From positions 1 to 55,303 of IMG/VR virus record IMGVR_UViG_3300006026_000017: a DNA stretch of 55,303 bases. One strand, 5' to 3'. This DNA is from a virus. Below are positions 26,314 through 38,300 of this stretch, in pieces (positions within the stretch are counted from its first letter, which is position 1; every line of letters starts with the position of its first letter). Position numbers and translations under genes: made by a program. The notes beneath the pieces were generated by a model. The model was given only the letters and a program-made list of their open reading frames with translations. It searched no databases and was not told where the DNA came from.

Positions 26314-29300
26314 ATGGCAGATACTAAATTTGACGCAAGAATAAAAGTAAGTCAAATTATAAAAAATCAAATTCCAGAATTTATTTCTTCAAATGAAGAA
26401 AATTTTGTGGAATTTTTAAAGCAGTATTATATTTCCCAAGAATATAGAGGATCTTCTTTAGATATTGGCAGCAATTTTGACCAATACCTTAAATTAGACA
26501 ATCTTACTCATGATACGGTATCAAGAGAATATGTCCTTACGCAAAATGTGTTTTATAGTGATGATGTAATTCATGTAGATTCTACATCCGGATTTCCTGA
26601 TGAATATGGACTACTGAAAATAAATAATGAGATAATTACATATACTGGAAAAACTTCAACTTCTTTTACAGGCGCAATACGTGGATTTAGCGGAGTTGAG
26701 TCTTTTGATGCTGAAGATAGAGGTCAAAAAAATTTAGTATTTAGATCGTCTTCTGTAGAAACACATTCGACAAATGATAAAGTATTAAATTTAAGTAATT
26801 TATTTTTAAAAGAATTTTTTAAAAAATTAAAATATCAATTTTTACCTGGTCTGGAAGAAATTGATTTTGCTTCTGGACTTAATCTAGGAACTTTTATTAA
26901 AGAATCAAAATCATTATTTCAATCAAAGGGAACAGTTGATTCGTTTAAGATATTATTTAAAGTTCTTTATAATGTTGATGCAAAAATAATAGATACTGAG
27001 GAATTTTTAATCAAATCATCTTCTGCAGAATATATTAGGAGAAAAGTTCTTTTTGCTAGATTGCGCAGTGGAACAAATCCAACAAAAATAATTGGTCAAA
27101 CTTTAATAAGTTCAGATGGAACAGCATCTGCACCAATATCTGAAATTGATTATTATCCATCAACAGGCGGAGATGATATATACAGAATTTCTATATTTGA
27201 AGGATATAATGATAGAGATCTTTTGATAGGATCTTTTAAGGAAACTCCAGTAAGTAAAGTTATCGGAGATGTTTCTGCAGGATCGCAGACAATAACAGTG
27301 GACTCTACCGTTGGACTTCCATCTTCTGGTAATGTAATATCTGGAAACAATTCAATATCATATACTAGAAAATCAGTAAATCAATTATTCGGATGTAGTG
27401 GAATATTAGAAAATATTTCTGATTCTGATGAGATAAAATCTAGTGATTATGTATACTCATATGAGGATGGTGATGTTAATAAAATAGTCACATTTGAAGT
27501 CAAAAACATTTTATCCGAATTTAATTTTGATAGTAATTACAATTTAGTAGAAGAAAATGATCCTATAAGTATTAACAATTTGGGCGAGTATGTAGAGGAT
27601 GTTGGGGAAGACAATACATATAAGCAATTTGTTTTTAATAGTTGGATATACAATACTTCATCCAGGTTTCAAATTGAAAGTTCTTCTAGTAATACTTCAC
27701 ACATTTTACGGGAGCACCCAAACAAAAATAGTTTGAAAGTAGGAGATGATATTCAAATTTTTTATAGAGGTTCTATTCAACCTATTGGTGAGGCAACTGT
27801 TCTCAGTATTTTTGCGAACCAATCAAATTCTACAAAAGGAGATTTAATAATTTCAAATTTGGTTCTTAATAATCCTAACATTGATTTAACAGAGGGTTTA
27901 AATCTGGACATTAGAAGAGTTATTAAAAAAGCAAAAATTTCATCCACTTCAATACCCTTGAAGTATTCTGATGTTATGGCAAACATTCAGAATACTTATG
28001 ATGAGGACAGTAAAAATATATACGTTGCAACCAATTCAATACCAGATTATGAAATAAATGCAGAGGATATATCCCTAGAAATTCAAAGTTTGGATGCGGT
28101 AAGTAATAATACGATTATTTTTTCTTCCGAAACATCGTTAAAATTTTTATTAGGAGATAAAATAACTTACACTCATTCTGCAGATGGAAATGCGATTATT
28201 GGATTGGAAAATAATAAAGAATATTTTGTTAAGGTTCAAAACCAAAATGCCATAAAATTATATACATCATTATCTGCAGTAGTTACGGATACGTTCCTAA
28301 CACTATCGACAGAGTCATTAACTGCATCCAGCCATAAATTTACATTATCCAAACTTTTCTCGAAAGAAATAGTACCAAGTCTTTCATTAAGAAAATTTCC
28401 ATTAGAATCTAGCAAAAATACAAGAACTAAGATAAAAACAATTCCAAATACAACTGTTGCTACTTTGATTAATGGTGTCGAAGTTTCTACCTATAAAGAT
28501 GTTGATAGGGTTTTTTATGGACCTATACAAAAAATAGATATTTTAGAACAGGGAGAAAATTATGATGTAGTAAATCCACCGCAAATTCAAATAAGTGACC
28601 CAACAGGAATTGGTGGAACTACATGTTTAGTTTCTCCAATCATTTCTGGATCAGTAAAATCAATTTTACTTGATGTAAAAGATATACCAATCAAAAAAAT
28701 ATCATCAGTTTCAATATCTGGTGGAAATGGCACTGGATGCGTTTTAGAGCCAGTTATTGAAAACAAACACAGAGAAATTGAATTTGATGCAACTATCAGT
28801 GTTAATGCATCCACAGATTCTATTTCATTTGTAAATAATCATTATTTTAGTGATGGTCAAAGAGTAGTTTATAATAAAAATAATAATGATCCAATAGGAA
28901 TAGGAACATTTGGTGGATCTAATTTAGATCAAAATAAATTTTTGTTAAATGGTGGATCTTATTTTGTAAAATATATAACTGCCAAAAGTATAGGATTATA
29001 TGAGTCACTAAATGATTATATTGCAGGAATTAATACTGTTGGATTTACTACCACAAATACTGCTGGTATTCATAAAATAAGAACCTTTGATTATGATAAA
29101 TTATTAACAGACATTCGTGTAATTGAACCTGGTAGTGGATATGAGCATAGAAGTATTATTATTACTCCAGAAAACAGAAATATTTCTATATCAACAACTC
29201 GATCTTCAATTAATTTCAAAAACCATGGATTTAAAGATGGTTCTATTGTAAAATACACTAGTACTAGTGAAATTTCCGGATTAAATAATTCGCAAAATTA

Positions 29301-32300
29301 TCATTTAATTAAATTGGATGATGATTCTTTTAGATTAGCAAATGACCAAATTGATTATTCTAAAAAGAAATATATTAATTTTGGGGATATTGGTGGTAAT
29401 GTAGATCATATATTTAATTATTCTTCAATTACTGTAGATATTAACGTATCATATGCAAATACTGGACAAATAATTACCGCTACTCCTGTGGTTAGGGGAG
29501 AAATTATTGATATTAGCATTAATGAATCTGGGAGTAAATATGGTTCTGAGGTATTAAATTATGAAAATCCACCTTTAGTTTTTATAAAAAATGGAAAGGG
29601 TGCTGTAGTATCTCCAGTAATTATAAATGGTATAATTGATAGTGTTACCGTACTTAATGGTGGATCTGAGTATTATTCATTACCAGATCTTATTATTAAT
29701 ACAAAATCTGGTGCTGGTGCAAAATTAAAACCAATTATTGATACTAGCACTGGAAAATTAACAGGTGTTTTTGTAGTAAAAGGTGGTATTGGTTACAAAC
29801 AGTCTGATACTATCGATGTTGAAACAGTTGGAAAAGGTTGTAAAATTAATCCAAGAATTAGACCTTTAACAATTAACTCAAATTCAAAATTTGGAGATGA
29901 AACTATAAGACCCATAATTAATACTCAAGAAGCAACATATACGGTTCTTGGTTATTTGGACAAATTGAGAGAATCTTTAAAAGATAACTTTGGAACAGAA
30001 AATTCAGGATCTGAGCACTCTCCAATTATTGGGTGGGCGTATGATGGAAATCCAATTTATGGATCATTTGGTTATATAAATCCAAATGATGCTACTGCAG
30101 TAAAGAGAATTGAGTCAGGATACACTTTAGATTCCTCTAAAATTTATGATAGACCAAGTTTAACAAGTTTTGCTGAGGGAATATTTGTTGAAGATTATGT
30201 TTTTGATGGTTCTGGAGATTTAGATGAACATAATGGAAGATTTACAAAAACTCCAGACTTTCCAAATGGAACATATGCATATTTTTCCACGATAATTCCT
30301 GATCCAAGTATTCCTGGAAAATTTTTGCCAGATTTTCCTTATTTTATAGGAGACACATATAAATCAGATCTTCTTGATGGAGTTTTGGATCAAAATCAAG
30401 AAAATTTCGATCTGCAAAATTCTGGTTTATTGAGAAATACTGCACCATATAGACTTGGGCAAAAGTTTTCCAAAAATGATTACGTAGATTTTGAATTTAT
30501 TGATAGATTTGATGCAGCAAAAATCGATTTTTCATCTAAAGGGGATATTTCATCTTTTTCAATAGATGTAGATGGATTTGATTATAAAGTTGGAGATCCT
30601 TTAACTTTTGACAATTCTAAGGTTCAAGGTTCTGGAGTTTCTGCAGAAGTTTCTGAAGTTAAAGGTAAAGACATAACATCTGTTTCTTATACGGAATTAA
30701 AAGAATCGAATGTTGTTTTAGAAAAAGAATCATTTGGATTGAGACTTCATGTTAACCCTTATCATACTTTTAATAATCAAAGTTATGTAAAGATAGACAA
30801 TGAGTCAACCAATATACCGGGATTGAGTGGGTTTCATAAAATTAATGTAGAATATAACACATCAGTTTTAAGTGAAGAAATAGTTATTAATTCTGGAATA
30901 GTTACTGATATTTTTGTATCATCTATCCCAAAAACAATTTCCATAGGCAGTACCATAGGAATTGGGACTGAAAATATGGAAGTATTGAATGTTTTCAATA
31001 ATAGTAGAATTGTTAGAGCAAAAAGATCTGTTTTAGGTATAGCACATAGTGTTGGATCTGTTGTTACATACAGACCGGATTCATTTACAATACCTTTTGT
31101 TATAGATGAAATTGACTCTTTTAAAAATAAAAAAGTATATTTTAATCCTACACAATCAATTGGGATCGGAACTACTCCAGGAAATTCATCAGAAGTTTCT
31201 TATACAATTAACAATATAGAAAATACAATATCATTATTGAATGGATCAATCTATCTTCCAAATCACGGATTTAAAGATAAGGAAAAAGTAACAATTGCTC
31301 GCCCTTCCGGAACATCTGCAATAACAGTTCACAATAATTCGACTGGTAACCAGTTCCAATTATTAAATTCTGTTGAAAATGAAACGGTTTATATTATTAA
31401 AAAATCTGATGATATTGTTGGTATAATTACATCTTTGACTGGCATTGGAAACTCTGATTCTGGGTTATCATTTGTTACAAATGGTACAAATGATCATGAA
31501 TATTATTTCCAATCACAAAATAATCAAATAACAGTTGATGCTAGTGAAATTAATGCTACCGTATCTGTATCTACTAGTCATGGATTACAAAAAGATGATA
31601 TTGTGAAATTGAATGTGATTCCGAATAATAATGTTGGAATAGGGTCTTCGACATCGTTAAAGTCAATATTCAATACTAATATCCAAAGAATTTTAATTAA
31701 TCCTGTAGGATTTAATTCATCAGGAATTAATACAACAAATAACTCTATAACTATTCCAAATAATAATTTTTCAACTGGAGATAAAGTGTTCTATGAAGCA
31801 GATATAGAAGCTTCTGGATTATCTACAGGATCGTATTATTATATTTTAAAGTTAAGTGATGATGTAATTTCCTTATCGGAAACTTTATATGATGCAACTT
31901 CAAAAAATCTAGCAGTAGTGAGTATTGGAGGAACTGGAGGAAGTTCTCAAAAATTAAGTCTTGTAAATCCACAAATCAATGTAATTAAAAATAATAATCT
32001 AGTTTTTGATATAAGCGATTCTTCATTTGCTAACAAAACAATTAAGTTTTTTAAAGACAACAATTATGTTAATGAATTTATTTCAACATCGGATGAAACT
32101 TCTTTTAATGTAATTGGTGTTGGAACTCCTGGACAATCTGGAGCAAAAGTAACGTTAAATTATACAGATAGCATTGATTATGATTTATACTATATTGTCG
32201 AAGATCTGGTAGAAGGTGCTTTTGTTTTGCCGGATAAAGATGTAAGGTCTTTCTCCAAAATTTCATATATTGATAGTTTTTATAATAATACATTTACAGT

Positions 32301-35300
32301 TTCAAGTGTTGGATTAACCACATTTGCAGTTAATCTTGTTGGTCTACCAGAAGTATCACAATATACAACAGGAGATGTAAAATCTTTCGAATATTCAACA
32401 AATTCCAAAACTGCGATTGGACCTATATCAAAAATTAGAAAAGTATCTCCTGGATTCAATTATAAATCATTACCATCATTTACTGGTGTAGAAAGTGATT
32501 TGGGTGATGGTGCAGGTATAAGTTTATTGACTAATACAATAGGAGTACCTCAAAGTATCAATATAGTTAATACTGGATTTTCATTCCCAACAGACAAAAC
32601 TTTATCACCGAGCGGCATTCTTCCAATTATTGCCAATTTAAAAGAAAATCAACAAATATTAGATATTACAGTAACATCCGGTGGAAGTGGTTATTATTCA
32701 GAACCATCAATGGTTCTGGTTGATTCAGAAACAAGAAAATCTGTAGATACTGCATCCTTTATTGCGGAATTGGATGGAAGTTCTATTTCTAGAGTTGTTT
32801 CCGTAAATGCAACCGGATTAGATCTGAAAAAATATGAATTAATATCAACAAATAATACTAATGGAATTTTAATAAACACTATTGAATATCAATCCGGAAT
32901 TGTAACTTGCATTTTGAGCACACCAATTGGAGGATTTTTAACTCCTCCATTTGCAGCAAACGACCAAATATTTGTTGAGGGAGTTGAAAAAACAGACACA
33001 AGTGGTGATGGATTTAATTCCACAGATCTTGGATATCGATATTTTACTGTATTAGAATATCAAAACACCTCTCCAGCTAAAATAGTATTTGATATAAGTA
33101 AATTCACATCTGATCCAGGGACTCCCATTAAAACACAAACCTTTGCATCTGTCGTTAATAAATCAGCACTTCCAACACTTGAAGTTACTCTAGAGGAAAG
33201 TCCATTTATTCCTAATGAAGAAATATTAATAGATATTGGTAATGGATACGTACTCTCAGATAACATTATTATAAGTTCTGAAGCAAATATTGCTAAAATA
33301 GATGGACCAGATTTTATTAAAGTTGGATATAGTATAAAGGGAATAAGTTCTGGATCAACTGCAAAAATCAATAAAATTACTTCATTGTCCGGAAGATTTA
33401 AAATAAATCCAGTATATTCAACCAGTGATGGATGGAGATCAAATACGGGCGCATTAAGTGAGGACTATCAAGTTCTTTCTGATAATGATTACTATCAAAA
33501 GTTGTCATATTCAATTAAGAGTCCCATATCATATGAAACTTTAATAGATCCTGTTAATAAACTAGTACACTCAACGGGTTTAAAGAATTTTGCAGATGTT
33601 GGAATTACCTCTTCCGTTTCAATTGGTCTTGGAGATACTACTTCAACACTCTCGATTGTTATTGACTTTGCTTCGGATTTGAGAATTGATAGAATAAAAG
33701 AATTTGATATTGTAAAAGATATTGATGTAGTATTAGAAAAAGATTTAAATCCGGGTAATATTGATCAATATATTAAAAAGTCAAAATATGTTGAATTTCA
33801 GAATAAAAACCTAACAGATTATTTTGTATGCAAAACAAACAGAGTATTATCAATTGATAATGTTGAAAATGAATTTTCCAGTGTTACTTTTGGGCAAGAA
33901 AAATACGTCGATCTTATTACATATCCAAGATTTTTAAAATATTCTAGTTTCTTAGTTCAAAGCGTTGGTATTGGTAGTACAGAACAACAATTTGATGACT
34001 TAGTTGTTTTAAATGATAATCTTAATAGTTATACTATCAATAGAGGAACACTAGTAAATTCGAATGAAATAGAATATTATAGTGAAGTTGGTGGATTTCT
34101 TGATGAATTCGGAAACTTGTCTTTGAGATACGAACCAGAAGATCCTTTCGAAAAAACTTATAATATTAAAGTTTATAGAAATAATTTTGATACTGGTTTA
34201 AGTGGGATAGGAACAACATCTATAGGATTTGTTGACATCACTTCAAATGTTAAGACGGTGGGAGTTGGTTCAACTTCACAAATAGTTGGTATTGCAACAT
34301 CTTCTACTGAAGCAATTTTAACTGAGATTATTGCCATAGATTCGTTGACAGATAAAATAAATTTCTTTGAAGTTGCAACTGTCAATAATGGAACAATTTC
34401 AAACCATGCAGAATATTATTTTGATACTGAAAATTTAATCGGAAAGAGTTCTGATCCATTTGTATCAATTGGTTCTACAATTGATACAAATGGAACTTTG
34501 AAGATAAATTTAACTAATCTGAAATCAAATAATATTATCTACAAAACAAAAACTATAAACATTGGACCGTCTTCAGTTGGTCTTGGATCTACATATAGAT
34601 TTTTGGCAAATGGACAACCAGAAGGTTCTGAAAGATCTGCTTTTCTTCAATCAACACACGTTGAAACCGGAAATCTTTCTGTTGGATTAGGAACAATTAT
34701 AGCATCATTTGATTCAAATACAGTTGCATCTTCAAAATCACTAGTAAAAATTAAAAATATTGATAGTGGCAATACATCTGTCCATCAAATTTTATTATTA
34801 GATGACAAAACAGATACTTTTATAATGCCAAAATTCTATGTTTCTATGGCAAGTACAACTGGCATTGGAACATTTGATTCAAATATTGTTGGCGGAAATG
34901 CAAATTTATTGTTCTACCCAGATTTTAATGCAAATTATGAAATAAGCATGTATTCTCAAGTTCTCTACAGAGAATTGGATATTGAAAATATAACTTTAGA
35001 CAAAGAATATGGAAATATTATAGAATCTATTAAAAATAGCAGATTTAATGCAATTAATGGTGATGGAAATGATCAATTGGAATTTGAAATGGAATATAAT
35101 GGAGTACCAATTTTCCAAAAAACATTCGATCCTACAGACACTGCAAAGTTAAATAGATCTACTGGAGTATTTTCAATAAATGATCACTTCTTCAGTAATA
35201 ATGAAAGTCTAACATATACTCCAACATCAACTTTCTTAGGAGTTGCAGCAACTTCTATTGGAATTGGAACAACATCCGTAGGAGGAACAGTTTTTGTTGG

Positions 35301-38300
35301 CGACTTTATTGCAGGACTTTCAACCATTACAGGAATTTCTTCATCACTATTAGAGTTTTTTGAAGTTGGTCAGACTGTTAGTGGACCATCAGTCCCAGCA
35401 TCAACACAAATTGTAAGTATTGGAAATACTTTCCAATACTTTATTGGAAATGTTGTTGGTGTAGGATCTACAGTTATAACTGGTATTGCTAATACCTCTA
35501 TATTTAAAGTTAATGCTGGTATTTTCTCTGGCGATGGAACTTCATTAGGAACTATTCAATCAATTGGCCAAGAAACAGTAACCTCAAATCAAACTATTGA
35601 TGTTGGAATTGGAAGAACATATTATACTGATAATGTTGGATTGGGCATTTCTCTTTCCAATGTCAGTACTGCATCTACGATTAGACAATCATATGTCTGT
35701 GGATTAACGACGGACGTTTGCCCATCAAATGTATTTGCTATTGTTAGTGATCCAAACACATTTAAACTAACAGGAACAAATAATAGTAGTGTGGCATTTA
35801 CATTTACTAACACTGGTGGAGGAAATGCACATACTTTAACTATGAATAAAAATATTGAGAAAACTTTAATCAATATTGATGGTATAACTCAACACCCTAT
35901 CGCATTTTCACCAATTTCTTATACAATAAATGATAATATTACAAATTCTCAAGAATATATTAGATTAAGTGGTATTTCTACAATTAATCCAAGAGATCTA
36001 TTAAAAATTGATGATGAATATCTTGAAGTTATTATTGTTGGATTGGGAACAACTGCATCTGGTCCAATAACTAGAACTGGTACAACACCTTTAATAAAAG
36101 CAAAGAGGGGTGCTGTTGGTTCTGTAGCAAGCACTCATACTTCTGGAAGCACAGCACAATTGTATAAAGGATCTTACAATATTGTTGGAAACAAACTTCA
36201 TTTCACATCTGCACCAAAAGGATCTGGAGAGAATGACAGAGAAAATTCTTCGGGAATAAAATTTGAAAGATCATCGTTTAATGGTAGGGTTTTCTTAAGA
36301 CAGGATTACTCTAAAAATATTATCTATGATGATATTTCATCCAAATTTAATGGTATTGGCAGAACTTTTACATTAAAGAATTCTGGTCAAGATGTTGATT
36401 ACGTCGAACCAGGAAGTGGTTTTTTATATGTAAACGAAATATTTCAAACACCAACTACAGCAAATAATGAAGGAAATAATTATGATTTAAATGATAATGG
36501 ATCTACAACTGACATAGTTTTTACTGGAATAAAAGATCCTGTTGATGATGATATTATTATTTCAAATTCTGACGTTAATCAGAATGGTATTCCTAGAGGA
36601 GGTATAATTGTATCTCTTGGTTCTACTCCAGGACTTGGTTATGCACCTCTTGTAGGGGCATCTGTCACTGCTGTAGTTGGTGCTGGTGGAAGTATTGTTT
36701 CTGTTGGTTTAGGAACTACAGATCATCCAGGTTCTGGATATAATGGATTAATTGGTATTGCAGTTACTGTTTTTGAAGAAAATCATGTTGGAACAGAAGC
36801 AAGTGTTGTTGCTACTGTTGGATTAGGAGGAACACTAACTTTCACTGTTGATAACGGTGGAACTGGATATACTAATCCACAAATATTTGTTTCCGACCCA
36901 TCATATTCCAATTTAAATGCTATTGGAATTTCTAGACTGGGAATTGGTACAACCACAGATACTGGAATTGGATTTGCTGTCAACTTGGAGGTTGGTGCTG
37001 CTTCTACAACAGGAATAGGATCAACTTATTTCGAAGTTACTAATTTTGAAGTAATTAATAATGGATATTCATTTAACAGAGGTGATAAATTCACAATTGT
37101 TGGATTGGTTACTGATGCAAATCTTTCAGAACCAATTCATAATTTTGAACTGGAAGTTTTAGAAACATACCATGATAATTTTGCATTATGGCAGTTTGGA
37201 GAAATGGATTTTATAGATTCTATAAAATTATCTCAAGATGGTGAAAAAGTAAGATTCCCATTGTATTATAATGGAGACTTATTAAACTTTGAGCGGGATT
37301 TGAGTGATCCAAATTCTATACCAATTGATTTGAAAGAATTGCTTGTCATTTATATAAATGGAATACTACAAATTCCAGGAGAATCATATAATTTTGATGG
37401 AGGAACTAGTATAGTATTTTCTAGTGCCCCAGATGCGGAAGATGATGTTGACATTTTCTTCTATCGAGGAACTAGAGGTGTTGATAGTAAAATTGAAACA
37501 ATTAATGAAATTGTTGGTATTGGTGATCAAATTCAAATCATGAAAGAACCAAATTTTGTATTGACAAGAGATCAAAATCCAAGAACAATTTTTGACATCA
37601 GAGAATCTGATCTTATAGAAACAAATATCTATACTGGACCTGGAATTAGTACTGAAGGTGATGCACAGTCATCTCAATTTATTACCAATGAAAAATTTGT
37701 TGATATAATTCCACAAAAATCTGACATCATAATTAATGGTAATGAAATTTCTAAATCTAGAAACAGAATTGCATCTAAAGTATATCCGACATCCAGATTA
37801 ATTTCAGATTTATCATCATCAGATAGTCAAATATTTGTTGATGATGCACAATCATTTGATTATGAAGAAAATGAATTATCTATCAACATTCCTGAGTTTG
37901 ATTTAATTATTTTGGAAGGAGTTGATAAAACTCCAGCACAACTTCAAGTTGTCGTATCTAGTGCATCTACAATTTCATCTATCAATATTATTTCTGGTGG
38001 ATCTGGATATGAAGTAGGATCAGTTGATGTGGAATTTTCAAATCCTTCAAATGGAATAGGTGCGGGAATAGGAACAATTGCACAAGCAACAGCAACTGTT
38101 TCTGCTGCTGGAACTGTTTCTTCTATATCAGTTACTAATGGTGGATTTGGATATTCAACAGCAAATTTACCTCAAGTATTAGTTCCTTTACCTACAAATA
38201 AAATAGAAAATGTAACTTCTGTGAAATTTGTAGATGGTTTCTCTGGAATTATTACAGGAGTTACGACAACAACAACTTCAGGAAATCCTGCTATTAGATT

